Notes: generated by a model from the sequence alone, not told the origin. A DNA stretch of 28,141 bases from Sphingomonadales bacterium (GCA_017302775.1 JAFLDC010000003.1:1-28141), one strand, 5' to 3'; positions 15,590 through 24,869 are shown, counted from the first letter of the stretch. Numbers and translations: made by a program.

Positions 15590-15703
15590 TTTGCGAACTC
15601 CTTGCCGCCAGAAACAGGAGAAGCCACGGAGCGGGCGGGGGGAGGGGGAGACGAGCCCGACCCATGGCTTCCTTTAGTGCCTCTAGAGCCAACTTGTCGC
15701 GCA

Positions 15704-15732
15704 GTTATGCCGCGCGCTGCGCAGTTTGTCAC
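15704..15732 (-). promoter_or_regulatory. sigma-70-type promoter of the EF-hand/two-component operon
   Basis: Read on the minus strand, GTGACA (15727-15732) matches the TTGACA -35 consensus at 5 of 6 positions. It is followed after exactly 17 nt by CATAAC (15704-15709), matching TATAAT at 4 of 6. The transcript would start near 15697, giving a leader of roughly 108 nt before the EF-hand start codon. Confidence 0.5.
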
Positions 15733-15748
15733 AAATTGTCACAGTGAC
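15726..15748. repeat. direct repeat with overlapping palindrome (candidate regulator binding site)
   Basis: TTGTCACA occurs at 15726-15733 and again at 15736-15743, a 10-bp period that places both copies on the same face of the helix, as OmpR-family regulators prefer. The second copy overlaps a perfect palindrome, GTCACAGTGAC (15738-15748). One copy contains the -35 box and the other lies just upstream of it, a layout that suits an activator or autoregulator. Confidence 0.5.
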
Positions 15749-15782
15749 GGCAAGCGGTTAAGCTGCGTGCAACCTGATCAAC

Positions 15783-15803
15783 AAAAAGATCACCGAGGAC
15801 GAT
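15783..15803 (-). terminator. weak intrinsic terminator after the cupin gene
   Basis: On the minus strand a 6-bp stem with two G-U pairs (15789-15803) overlaps the cupin stop codon. It is followed by C and a run of five T (15783-15787). The stem is short, so termination would be inefficient. It would end the VOC-cupin transcript before the promoter of the EF-hand operon. Confidence 0.35.
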
Positions 15804-16188
15804 GTAGCGTGCCAATACCGGCCGTGATGAACAAGGCCTCGGTCACTCCGTTGACATCGGCGGTGTGCCACACCCCCGGCGGGTTGATAGCGTATTCACC
15901 CGCCGCGATCGGGATCTCGGCAGCCCGCCCGTCTGGAAATTCCTGGTGCAGGGTGATTTGACCGGACAGGCAGAGCACCACTTCATCACCCGCGGGATGA
16001 ACTTCCCAGCTGTTCCAGCTTTCGGTGAAGCGATGCACGGTAACCAGCCGCCCTTCTGCGCCATCGTCATCATGTCGCGCACCATAGGCCTCGTACCAGG
16101 CCATTCCACCGCCGAATGAAGGCTGCGGAACGGCACGCGCGCCAAGCCCGAGATGAATCGGATAGTCCTCTATCCGGCGGCCAACCAT
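15790..16188 (-). CDS. cupin domain protein
   Basis: A 132-residue single-domain cupin. The two conserved cupin boxes are visible: WEVHPAGDEVVLCLSG (about 61-76) with its metal-ligand His and Glu, and INPPGVWHTADV (about 100-111) with the second histidine. Such small beta-barrels can be metal-dependent dioxygenases, isomerases or sensory proteins; nothing here decides which. The start lies 5 nt after the stop of the VOC gene, so the two are very likely one transcript. Confidence 0.85.
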   Translation of the reverse strand: MVGRRIEDYPIHLGLGARAVPQPSFGGGMAWYEAYGARHDDDGAEGRLVTVHRFTESWNSWEVHPAGDEVVLCLSGQITLHQEFPDGRAAEIPIAAGEYAINPPGVWHTADVNGVTEALFITAGIGTLHRPR

Positions 16189-16193
16189 CGCGC

Positions 16194-16562
16194 TCAGCCC
16201 ATTACAAAGGCGTTGAGCTTATTGCCATCTGGATCGCGGAAATAGCCGGCATAAAAGCCGTCGCCGCGCGGGCCCGGCGCGCCTTCATCGGTGCCACCGT
16301 TGGCCAGTGCGATGGCGTAGAGCCGGTCTACCTGATCTGTGTCGCGCGCTTCGATTGCCACCATCACGCCGTTGCCGACACTGGCCGGGTTGCCGTCAAA
16401 CGGTTTGGTTGCTGCCACGCCGCAAGCACCGCCGGGCGTGCCCCAGGCGATGAAGGTATCAAATTCCATCATCCGGCCGGTGCCCATTTCCGCGGCGATG
16501 GCATCATAGAATTTGGCGGCACGCGGCAAATCGTTGGTTCCGACGGTAACATATCCGATCAT
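16194..16562 (-). CDS. VOC (glyoxalase/bleomycin-resistance fold) protein
   Basis: A 122-residue vicinal-oxygen-chelate protein with the two beta-alpha-beta-beta-beta halves expected. It opens with IGYVTVGTNDLPRAAKFYDA and ends with FYAGYFRDPDGNKLNAF, the common pattern of small VOC enzymes of unknown substrate. The frame is open to 16619, but ATG 16562 is chosen because GGAG (16571-16574) lies 8 nt upstream and family members start at this point. It is probably cotranscribed with the cupin gene that follows. Function could be a lyase, dioxygenase or binding protein; I cannot tell. Confidence 0.85.
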   Translation of the reverse strand: MIGYVTVGTNDLPRAAKFYDAIAAEMGTGRMMEFDTFIAWGTPGGACGVAATKPFDGNPASVGNGVMVAIEARDTDQVDRLYAIALANGGTDEGAPGPRGDGFYAGYFRDPDGNKLNAFVMG

Positions 16563-16630
16563 CTGCTGTACTCCGGTAGCTGATTTCCGAACAAAATAGG
16601 AACATGGATTGCAAGTCAAGCGGGTTCCGC

Positions 16631-18445
16631 TTAACCGCGCGCCAGTGGCGTACAGGCTTCATGCAGCCATGCCAGGGCCCCGCCGTTCAGTTGCGGTGCA
16701 AGGATTTCCTCTACTCTGGCGTGATAGGCATCCCACCAGCGAAGCTCCTCGCGGGTCAGTAGGTCGGCATCGACCAGCGCCTTGTCGATCGGCGCCCAGG
16801 TGAGGTTTTCAAAGCCGAAGTATTCTCCGTCCGAACCCGGCAGATCGCGTGGTTCGACCAGCACCAGATTCTCGATCCGGATGCCATACTCGCCCGCTTT
16901 GTAGTAACCTGGTTCGTTCGACAAGATCATGCCGGGCAGCAGCTCCTGCCCGGTTCCGGCTTGTCCGCCCTGGGCCTTGGCGATCCGCTGCGGGCCTTCA
17001 TGCACCGAAAGGAAGCTGCCGACCCCGTGGCCGGTGCCATGCGCATAGTCGAGCCCGACCTGCCACAGCGGATAGCGCGCCAACGTATCGAGTTGCCCGC
17101 CCACCGTGCCGCGCGGAAACACCGCCAGGGCCAGGGCGATATGACCCTTGAGCACACGGGTGAACCGGTCCTTGTGTTCCGCGCTGGGCGCACCGGGCCC
17201 GATCCACACCGTCCGCGTGATATCGGTGGTGCCGTCAAGATACTGCCCGCCGGAATCGACCAGATAGATTGAATTGGGCGCGATCGGCAGGTTTGACTCT
17301 TCGTCAACCCGGTAGTGCGGGCTGGCGGCATGCGGCCCGGCGGCGGAAATCGTATCAAATGACAAATCGCGCAGCAGATCGCTCTCATCGCGGAAGGTGC
17401 GCAAACGGGCTGCGGCGGACAATTCCGTTTCGCCACCTTTCGGAGCCTCCACACTCAGCCAGTGTAGAAACCGCGCAATTGCCGCGCCATCGCGTGCCTG
17501 AGCCGCGCGTTGCCCGGCCTGCTCGACAGGGTTCTTGCGGGCCTTGGGCAGAACCGTGGGGTCGGTTACCTCCATCACTTCGGCGCCGGCTTGTTTCAGC
17601 ACGCCGAACACGGCCTGGACCGAGCGTTCGGGATCGACCGCAACCTTCTTTCCGGCCAGCGCCTGCAATTGCGGCACGAATGCCTCACGCGGGCGGATCG
17701 TTACCGCGTTGCCAAGATGTGCGCGCAGTTCCGCTGTCACCTTGTCTTCGGCGATGAATAGTTCGGCGGTGCCATCGGCATGCGCCACCACGAAAGACAG
17801 CGCGACCGGAGTGCGATCGACATCGGTGCCGCGCAGATTGAGCAGCCAGGCGACCCCGTCGAGGGCCGAGACGACCGCAGCATCGAGCCCGTTCTGACCG
17901 AGCCATTCGGCTACGGCGCTGCGCTTCGCCTCGCTCGATTCGCCCGCATATTCGGCGTGGTGAACCAGCGCTGGGGCAAGCGATGCGGCAGGACGGTCGG
18001 TCCAGATCACATCGATCGGGTTGCGATCGACCGGAACCAGTGTTGCGCCCCTGGCGGCAAGCGCCTTGGCAGTCGCGGTTGCCCACGGCTGCCCGTGCAA
18101 CCACGGATCGAACCCGATCCGCGCGCCGTCGTGGGCATTTTCCGCCAGCCAGGCGGCTACCGACGTGGCCGGGACTGACTGGTATTCGTACAGGCGTCCA
18201 TCAACCTGTTCGCGCACTTGCAAGGTATACCGCCCGTCTACGAACATCGCAGCCTTGCTACCCAGGACCGCCGCCGTTCCGGCCGATCCGCCAAACCCGG
18301 TCAACCAGGCAAGTCGCTGGGCATAGGCGCCAACATACTCGCTCATGTGCTCGTCCGAGATCGGGATCACGAACCCGTCAAGGCCCTGGTTTTTTAGTTC
18401 CTTGCGCAGCCCCTCAAGGCGCGCTTCGTGGGTGTTCATCAGCAT
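16631..18445 (-). CDS. Xaa-Pro aminopeptidase (aminopeptidase P, family M24B), large form
   Basis: A 604-residue enzyme that removes an N-terminal residue preceding proline. It has the three-domain layout of the large, eukaryote-like aminopeptidase P: two creatinase-type N-terminal domains (about 1-140 and 145-305) and the pita-bread catalytic domain. The dinuclear metal ligands are present: Asp397 in YLVDSGG, Asp408 in TTDITRT, His473 in HGTGHGVGSF, Glu511 in SNEPGYY and Glu525 in RIENLV. ATG 18445 is chosen because GAAGGA (18455-18460) lies 9 nt upstream; ATG 18439 and 18472 are alternatives. It is divergent from oligopeptidase B, with 38 nt between start codons. No signal peptide is seen, so it is cytoplasmic. 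Confidence 0.95.
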   Translation of the reverse strand: MLMNTHEARLEGLRKELKNQGLDGFVIPISDEHMSEYVGAYAQRLAWLTGFGGSAGTAAVLGSKAAMFVDGRYTLQVREQVDGRLYEYQSVPATSVAAWLAENAHDGARIGFDPWLHGQPWATATAKALAARGATLVPVDRNPIDVIWTDRPAASLAPALVHHAEYAGESSEAKRSAVAEWLGQNGLDAAVVSALDGVAWLLNLRGTDVDRTPVALSFVVAHADGTAELFIAEDKVTAELRAHLGNAVTIRPREAFVPQLQALAGKKVAVDPERSVQAVFGVLKQAGAEVMEVTDPTVLPKARKNPVEQAGQRAAQARDGAAIARFLHWLSVEAPKGGETELSAAARLRTFRDESDLLRDLSFDTISAAGPHAASPHYRVDEESNLPIAPNSIYLVDSGGQYLDGTTDITRTVWIGPGAPSAEHKDRFTRVLKGHIALALAVFPRGTVGGQLDTLARYPLWQVGLDYAHGTGHGVGSFLSVHEGPQRIAKAQGGQAGTGQELLPGMILSNEPGYYKAGEYGIRIENLVLVEPRDLPGSDGEYFGFENLTWAPIDKALVDADLLTREELRWWDAYHARVEEILAPQLNGGALAWLHEACTPLARG

Positions 18446-18483
18446 GGCTTGCAGTCCTTCTGTCGTCACCATAAGGCCTTGGA
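18446..18483. promoter_or_regulatory. 38-nt divergent start region between two peptidase genes
   Basis: The gap holds one ribosome binding site for each strand: GAAGGA read on the minus strand (18455-18460) and AAGG on the plus strand (18473-18476). There is no room for a promoter, so the promoters of both genes must lie inside the opposite coding region. The two 5' leaders may be complementary to each other. Confidence 0.5.
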
Positions 18484-20589
18484 ATGAGTCTGACCACACC
18501 GCCTGTCGCGGCAAAAAAGCCCCGCATCGAAACCCATCACGGAATTGCCCTTGAAGACCGCTATGCCTGGCTGCGCGATCCGGGCTATCCGGTCGTCGCC
18601 GATGCGGAAATCCTCGCGCATCTTGAAGCGGAAAATGCCTGGTTCGCCGCCCGCATGGCCGGCCAGCAAGGCCGGACCGATGCCTTGTTCAACGAGATGC
18701 GGGCGCGCATCAAGGAAGCGGACAAGTCCGTTCCCTACAAGGATGGCGACTGGCTGTACTGGATCGAGTTCGAGGAAGGCGCCGAATACAAGAAGTGGTG
18801 GCGGCGCCCCGCTGTAGCCGACGACGATGGCAGTGCGGATCAGCTGATCCTTGACGAAGGCTTGCTTGCCGCAGGGCTTGAGTACTTTCGGCTGGGTGCG
18901 ATCGCCGTGAGCCCGTCAGGCCGCTATCTTGCCTATTCGACCGACACGGATGGATCGGAACGCTATACCATCCGGTTCAGCAACCTCAGTGGCGCCGGGC
19001 TTCAGGCCAGCGAGGCAATTTCCGGGGCGTCCGGGAAATGGGGCGATAGCGAAGTGGAGGGGACGATCGGCAATATCGTCTGGAGCGCTGACGAGACTGC
19101 GGTCCTCTACAGCCTCTGCGACGAGAACTGGCGGCACCGCACTATACTACTGCACCGGATCGGCAGCGAACCGGGCACTGACACGGTAATCTATCACGAA
19201 CCGGATGAGGGATTTTCCTGCGGGGTGGCGCTCGGCGCGCAAGAGCGTTGGATCATCCTGCAAAGCGGTGATCACGATACCAGCGAAGTCCGGCTGATCC
19301 CTGCTGCGGATCCGCTGGCTCCGCCTGTTCTGGTCAAGCCCCGCGTGGCGGGTGTGGAGTATGAGGTCGATGTACGCGAAGACACGCTGTTCATCCATAC
19401 CAATGACTGCCACGAGAACTTCCGCCTCGCCACCGCCCCGCTGGCCACCCCTGGGGAATGGACCACACTGATCGAAGGCTCAGACGATTTCTATCTGACC
19501 GGGTTTGAGCTGTTCAGGGATTTCTATGTGGTTGAGGGGCGCGTGCGCGGGCTCGACCGGATCGAGCTGCGGTACTACGATCAGCCGGACCGGATTGAGC
19601 CGATCACCTTTGCGGATCCCAGCTATTCCGCCGGTTTGGGCGAGAATGCGGAATGGGCGGTATCGACCCTGCGACTGACCTATGAAAGCATGGTGAAGCC
19701 AGCTTCGGTGCTCGAATACGACGTTGCTGCCAAGGCGTTCGTCACGCTCAAGGTTCAGGAAATCCCTTCGGGCTACGACGAGCAGCTCTACGTGACCGAA
19801 CGGCTTGAGATTGCCGCCCGTGATGGCACGGCCGTGCCGGTCAGCATCGTCTACCGCAAAGACCGGACGGGTGCGGGGCCGCTGCACCTTTATGGCTATG
19901 GCGCTTATGGCATCGCGATCGAGCCTGGTTTTTCGACTACCCGGCTGAGCCTGGTCGATCGCGGCTTTGCCTATGCCATCGCCCATATCCGCGGCGGGGA
20001 CGATCTTGGCCGGGCCTGGTACAAGGCCGGCAAGCTGGAACGCCGGACCAATGCCTTCACCGATTTCGTCGATGTCGCCAGGGGTTTGATCGCGCAGGGC
20101 TACACTGCGCCGGGCCAGATCAGCATTTCGGGCGGTTCGGCCGGCGGCGAGTTGATGGGGGCGGTGATCAATTCCGATCCGGAGCTGTGGGGCGCTGTTG
20201 CCGCGCACGTTCCGTTTGTCGATGTGCTTAACACCATGCTGGACGGCAGCCTGCCGCTGACCCCGGGCGAATGGCCGGAATGGGGCAATCCGATTGAAGA
20301 CAAGGCCGCGTTTGAGCTCATCCGCAGCTATTCGCCTTACGATCAGGTCCAGGCACAGGCCTATCCGCCACTGTTGGTTACCGCCGGACTCAACGATCCG
20401 CGCGTGACTTACTGGGAGCCAGCCAAATGGGTGGCAAAGCTCCGCGAGTTGAAAACGGATGACAACGAACTGCTGCTCAAAACCAACATGGGCGCCGGCC
20501 ACGGCGGCAAGAGTGGACGGTTTGAGAGCCTGAAGGAAACCGCGGAGGAATTCGCCTTTATCCTCTGGCAGCTGGGGGTTGAGGGATGA
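18484..20589 (+). CDS. ptrB: oligopeptidase B (S9A prolyl oligopeptidase family)
   Basis: A 701-residue cytoplasmic serine peptidase that cleaves short peptides after Arg or Lys. The N-terminal seven-bladed propeller (about 80-410) gates the C-terminal alpha/beta hydrolase. The catalytic triad is Ser552 in SGGSAGGELMG, Asp638 in GLNDPRVTYWEP and His673 in GAGHGGKSGR. IAHIRGGDDLGRAWY and VPFVDVLNTMLD are further family signatures that favour oligopeptidase B over prolyl oligopeptidase. The length is normal and there is no signal peptide. AAGG lies 7 nt before ATG 18484. The stop overlaps the thioesterase start (ATGA). Position next to aminopeptidase P suggests both belong to intracellular peptide turnover. 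Confidence 0.95.
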   Translation: MSLTTPPVAAKKPRIETHHGIALEDRYAWLRDPGYPVVADAEILAHLEAENAWFAARMAGQQGRTDALFNEMRARIKEADKSVPYKDGDWLYWIEFEEGAEYKKWWRRPAVADDDGSADQLILDEGLLAAGLEYFRLGAIAVSPSGRYLAYSTDTDGSERYTIRFSNLSGAGLQASEAISGASGKWGDSEVEGTIGNIVWSADETAVLYSLCDENWRHRTILLHRIGSEPGTDTVIYHEPDEGFSCGVALGAQERWIILQSGDHDTSEVRLIPAADPLAPPVLVKPRVAGVEYEVDVREDTLFIHTNDCHENFRLATAPLATPGEWTTLIEGSDDFYLTGFELFRDFYVVEGRVRGLDRIELRYYDQPDRIEPITFADPSYSAGLGENAEWAVSTLRLTYESMVKPASVLEYDVAAKAFVTLKVQEIPSGYDEQLYVTERLEIAARDGTAVPVSIVYRKDRTGAGPLHLYGYGAYGIAIEPGFSTTRLSLVDRGFAYAIAHIRGGDDLGRAWYKAGKLERRTNAFTDFVDVARGLIAQGYTAPGQISISGGSAGGELMGAVINSDPELWGAVAAHVPFVDVLNTMLDGSLPLTPGEWPEWGNPIEDKAAFELIRSYSPYDQVQAQAYPPLLVTAGLNDPRVTYWEPAKWVAKLRELKTDDNELLLKTNMGAGHGGKSGRFESLKETAEEFAFILWQLGVEG

Positions 20590-21005
20590 GCAACCGCCAT
20601 TGCCAGACCTTTATCGCACGCGCCGAACACATTGACGAGCTCGGCCATGTCAACAACGCGGTCTGGGTTGACTGGATCCAGCAGATTGCCACCGCGCACT
20701 GGACAGCAGTCGCCTCGGCAGAGCATCAAGCCCAGTTTATCTGGGTGGTGACCCGGCACGAGATCGATTATCGCGGCAACATTGCCGAGGGCGACAGTGT
20801 GACCGCCGAGACCTTCATTCCTGCGCCGCCGCAGGGGGCACGGTTTGACCGGCGGGTCGATTTCAGCAATTCGGCAGGAAAGGTCATCGTTTCTGCCAAC
20901 ACCACCTGGGCGATGATCGATCGGTCCAGTGGGCGGCTGGCCCGCGTTCGTGACGACGTAACTGCGCCGTTTCAGCCATTTGGCCAGCAAACAGGATCAG
21001 ACTGA
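20586..21005 (+). CDS. hot-dog fold acyl-CoA thioesterase (4HBT family)
   Basis: A 139-residue single hot-dog protein of the 4-hydroxybenzoyl-CoA thioesterase/YbgC/FadM group, which hydrolyses acyl-CoA thioesters. The family signature AEHIDELGHVNNAVWVDW has the catalytic acid (Asp17) and the expected asparagines. RHEIDYRGNIAEGDSV is the second conserved strand and turn. It is translationally coupled to oligopeptidase B by a 4-nt overlap, although no biochemical link is obvious. Its 3' end overlaps the convergent kinase gene by 9 nt. Confidence 0.9.
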   Translation: MSNRHCQTFIARAEHIDELGHVNNAVWVDWIQQIATAHWTAVASAEHQAQFIWVVTRHEIDYRGNIAEGDSVTAETFIPAPPQGARFDRRVDFSNSAGKVIVSANTTWAMIDRSSGRLARVRDDVTAPFQPFGQQTGSD

Positions 21006-22568
21006 CAGGCGCAGGGTCAGCACGAAGCGCGCTCCGCCCTCATTATCCGCCAGCTCCAGTTCACCGCCAGATCCTTCGGCCAAAGCTCTGGCAATCGGCA
21101 GGCCCAGACCTGTTCCGCCGCTCTCGCGCTTGGAGGTGAAAAAAGGATCGAAGACCCGTACCCGATCCGCTTCGGGCACGCCCGGGCCGTTGTCGGTCAG
21201 GGCAAGCCGCGCGGTATCGCCATGCACCGCCGCAGTGATCGCCAGATCGCTCGCGCCGGCCTGGCGCGCGTTCTCGATCAGCGTCGCCAGCACCGTTTCC
21301 AGTGCAGCTTCTTCCATCACCACCGGCGGCAGGTCTGGTGGCAAGTCGGCACGGATCACGAAGTTTTCGCTGCCAAAGGCATCGCGCAGTCGCGCCAGGA
21401 TCGGTCCAAGCGCGCTGCTGGCGTTGCCAACTGCCTTGCCCATGTCAGCCTTGGCGAGTTCCATCAGCCGACTGACCAGCCGGGAAAGGCGATCCGCATC
21501 GCCTTCCATATTCGATAGAAAGCGCGCCTGATCTTCCCGTTTCATGTTGGCGCCGTGGTCTTGCAGCAGCTCGATCCCGCCGCGAATGCCGGCCAGCGGT
21601 GTCTTGAATTCGTGGCTGAGACTTGCGGCGAAATCGCGCAGATAGCGCCCGCGCCGCTCAATCCCTTCGGCCATCACGGCAAAGTCGGAATAGAGCCCTT
21701 GCACCTCCTTGACCTCCAGTGTCGGACGGCGCAGCCACGCGCTGCGCCCTTCGGCAAGGGCGCGGGTGGCGGCGGAAAGACGCTCCAGCGGGGCAACAAT
21801 AGTCCGTGCCAGGATTGCTGCGATCATCACCAGCAGCGTGAAGATCACCCCGACCCCGATCGCGATCTTGCCCCAGTCCTCCCACATCCCGCGAAACAGT
21901 GCGCTGGGCGAACGTGACACCAGAATCACACCGACCACTTCGCCGCGCACCGTGATCGCGCGGGCGTGGTGCAGCCGCACATCGGTAGCCCGGCTCAGCC
22001 AGTTTACCGCATAGCCGTGGCGATAGCTTGAATTGGCACGCAGTACGGTTTGCGAGCCTCCGGCCAGGGCGGCGCGAACCTCGGGCAGCATCCCCAGCGA
22101 ACGGCCGATCTGTGTACCGCTGACCATGGTTCCATCGCGGTCCAGCAGCAGGATCGAGGCCAGTGTGGCCGCCTTGGTTTCAACGACTGCCGGGGCGATC
22201 CGCCGGGCGGCTTCGAGCGCGGCGGGATCGGGCGGCGCCGTGGCGGGCTGCGCCGCCGGCCGTTCCGGCAGGATCACGCTGGAGCGCAAGTCGATGCCGG
22301 TGGTGAGGGCTGCTTCATAGGGATCCAGGCTCGAAACCCGGTCGGGTGGGGCCTCACCCTCAGTGATCGGGGCTGGCTGGGGTGCGCCGGGCCACAGCAG
22401 CGCGGTACTGGCGGCCAATGCGGCGGCCTGCGCGCTGACTTCGGCTTCAGTGCGGCGGACCAGCGCGTTTTCATAGACCCGCAGGCTCAGCGCCGCAAAG
22501 CCGGGCAGGGCTGCGGCGAACAGCAGCACCGACAACAACAGCCAACGCAGCCGGGGCACTGGCCACAA
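20997..22568 (-). CDS. sensor histidine kinase (CreC/ChvG-like layout)
   Basis: At least 523 residues: TM1 (about 9-29), a long periplasmic region (30-233) with a PAS-like stretch (LLDRDGTMVSGTQIG, RHGYAVNWLSRATDV), TM2 (234-256), HAMP, then His319 in ASLSHEFKTPLAGIRGG, N433, DNGPGVPEAD and GGTGLGLPIA. The sensor shape recalls CreC, and ChvG is an alternative. TTG 22568 is the first ATG/GTG/TTG codon in frame but has no ribosome binding site. A CTG at 22611-22613 overlaps the regulator stop as CTGA and has GAGGA 6 nt upstream; it would add 15 residues, including several arginines before TM1. The upstream genes are the response regulator and a DUF4173 protein. It would sense an envelope signal of unknown nature. 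Confidence 0.93.
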   Translation of the reverse strand: MWPVPRLRWLLLSVLLFAAALPGFAALSLRVYENALVRRTEAEVSAQAAALAASTALLWPGAPQPAPITEGEAPPDRVSSLDPYEAALTTGIDLRSSVILPERPAAQPATAPPDPAALEAARRIAPAVVETKAATLASILLLDRDGTMVSGTQIGRSLGMLPEVRAALAGGSQTVLRANSSYRHGYAVNWLSRATDVRLHHARAITVRGEVVGVILVSRSPSALFRGMWEDWGKIAIGVGVIFTLLVMIAAILARTIVAPLERLSAATRALAEGRSAWLRRPTLEVKEVQGLYSDFAVMAEGIERRGRYLRDFAASLSHEFKTPLAGIRGGIELLQDHGANMKREDQARFLSNMEGDADRLSRLVSRLMELAKADMGKAVGNASSALGPILARLRDAFGSENFVIRADLPPDLPPVVMEEAALETVLATLIENARQAGASDLAITAAVHGDTARLALTDNGPGVPEADRVRVFDPFFTSKRESGGTGLGLPIARALAEGSGGELELADNEGGARFVLTLRLSV

Positions 22569-22609
22569 CCGCTGGGCCGCTGGACGCAGCGCGATGACCA
22601 GCCGGCGTA

Positions 22610-23326
<717 letters not shown>

Positions 23327-23357
23327 GGCGAGCATTGTCGCGGTTTCGCGAGGGAGG

Positions 23358-24869
23358 TCAATCGACATAGCGTTCACACGGCTCCAGATAAGGCTGCGGC
23401 TGGGATGCGGCGGGGCCCAGCAGGCTGTTCACCTGCCCGATCCGGCGGGTGTTCAGCAGGGTCCAGCCACCGTCTGCGCGGTCGCTCATCAGACGTTGCT
23501 GGGTGTTCCAGCGCAGACCAGCGGCCATTTTGCCCAGGGGACTTCCTTTTTGGCTCAGTTCCAGCTCCGCCAGCGGGACCAGCGCCGATCCGCCCAGTTG
23601 GTTCAGGTAGCATAGGTCCAGTCCGGCCCCGGTGCCGTCAATTTCACGCGCGTGATGGATGTTCCAGCGCGCCGCCACGGTGCCCAGATCGACAAAGCAC
23701 AGGGCGAACAACACCAGTCCGCTCGACACCAGATTGGCATTGATCAGCCAGGCGGCATTCTTGCCTTTCAGCATTCGAACCAGCACGAGGACCAGCCCGA
23801 TCGCAACCAGCCACATCCACAGCAGCGCAGCGATGCGCAGCTGGGTCAGATCGTAGGATTCGACGTAGTCCCAGGTACGCAGTGCGGCACTGCCGACCAG
23901 AAACAGGTTCTGTCCGATCCATACCATCACCAGCTTGCGGACCAAGGGGTTCTCAGCAGTTGTGGATCCGGGGCGCAGCGCCACCAGCACGAACAGCGCG
24001 GCGAGCAGAGCCGTGATCAACAGCGGATAGGCGCCGCGGTGCGCATAGTCCGCCAGTGTCATATCGCCGGGCAGCTTTACGCCGCCCCACAGGAAGGCGG
24101 AGTCCATCAGGTTTTGCGCCGCGAACAGCGCATTGAACAGGACCAGCGAAATCGTCACCGATGCCAGGCTGACGCCGGGAATGACGGCATCACCGCGCCC
24201 ATCGAAGGTCCCGATCAGGTGGCGCGGGGGACGGGGGCGCAATACCCCCCAGGTGATGAGCGCCAGAAATCCCCACAGGATCAACCGTGCGATCAACTTT
24301 TCGTCGGGTGCGGTAATATCGAAAGCGGTAAAGAACCGTTCGACCAGCGGGTTGGCCTGGGCGAACAGTGCCACGATTATTGCCGACCCACCCAGCGGAA
24401 GGATCAGCGTCTTGATCCAATAGCGCAGACCCATGCCGCGCGGCGGGCGGCGACGCTTGATCCGGGTCAGCTTGGCGAAATCGATAAGCGGGCCAAACAG
24501 CGACTTGATGCCTTGTACGAACAGCCGCTGGAACCAGCGCCAGCCGTCATCGAAGGCTGCCGTGCCCGGCAACAGCGTGGCAAGGCCGATCGAGACCCAG
24601 AACAGCACGAAGGGCAAGGGATGCGCGTCCCACATCATCCCGGTGGCTGCGATGACGGCAAATCCCAGCGCCAGCAGCGCGCGGCGATCCCGGCGTAGCG
24701 CCGGACGGGTGAGGATCAGCACGGCGGCAATCGCCAGTCCGATCAGTCCGAATGCGCCCATATATTCGGTGCGCTGGTAGAACAGCCAGTCACCGAGCGA
24801 GATGACCGCAAGAACCCCGATAATCTTCAGCCAGAATGCTCCATCCCAGCGCCGCATCGACCCCTGCAT
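23358..24869 (-). CDS. DUF4173 multi-spanning membrane protein
   Basis: A 503-residue integral membrane protein with roughly ten hydrophobic segments. The stretch AFLWGGVKLPGDMTLADYAHRGAYPLL (about 265-291 in the middle third) is the conserved core I associate with DUF4173; only part of it is quoted as evidence: ADYAHRGAYPL. The C-terminal 120 residues are soluble and may face the periplasm (NIHHAREIDGTGAGLDL onward). The start is ATG 24869, with GGAGG (24877-24881) 7 nt upstream, the clearest ribosome binding site in this operon. The family has no established function. It is the first gene of an operon with a response regulator and sensor kinase, so it could be a signal-transducing partner or an envelope target of that system (inference). 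Confidence 0.85.
   Translation of the reverse strand: MQGSMRRWDGAFWLKIIGVLAVISLGDWLFYQRTEYMGAFGLIGLAIAAVLILTRPALRRDRRALLALGFAVIAATGMMWDAHPLPFVLFWVSIGLATLLPGTAAFDDGWRWFQRLFVQGIKSLFGPLIDFAKLTRIKRRRPPRGMGLRYWIKTLILPLGGSAIIVALFAQANPLVERFFTAFDITAPDEKLIARLILWGFLALITWGVLRPRPPRHLIGTFDGRGDAVIPGVSLASVTISLVLFNALFAAQNLMDSAFLWGGVKLPGDMTLADYAHRGAYPLLITALLAALFVLVALRPGSTTAENPLVRKLVMVWIGQNLFLVGSAALRTWDYVESYDLTQLRIAALLWMWLVAIGLVLVLVRMLKGKNAAWLINANLVSSGLVLFALCFVDLGTVAARWNIHHAREIDGTGAGLDLCYLNQLGGSALVPLAELELSQKGSPLGKMAAGLRWNTQQRLMSDRADGGWTLLNTRRIGQVNSLLGPAASQPQPYLEPCERYVD

Noticed and set aside
15631..15650. G-rich run as a G-quadruplex
   Set aside because: Only three separable runs of three or more G are present (33-35, 37-42, 44-48 of 156xx), so it does not meet the four-run pattern.
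15429..15692. 87-codon minus-strand frame starting in the EF-hand leader (possible upstream ORF)
   Set aside because: It overlaps the EF-hand gene out of frame and has no ribosome binding site. Its proline-rich sequence just reflects the C-rich leader.
14194..15961. Two long plus-strand frames (375 and 407 codons) over the two-component and EF-hand genes
   Set aside because: They run antisense to three well-supported genes and contain reversed codon patterns rather than a recognisable protein.
19480..20502. 340-codon minus-strand frame inside oligopeptidase B
   Set aside because: Antisense shadow of a gene with an intact catalytic triad.
23652..24698. 348-codon Gln/His-rich plus-strand frame over the DUF4173 gene
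   Set aside because: The Gln and Arg richness is what antisense reading of membrane-protein codons gives; no start signal or family match.
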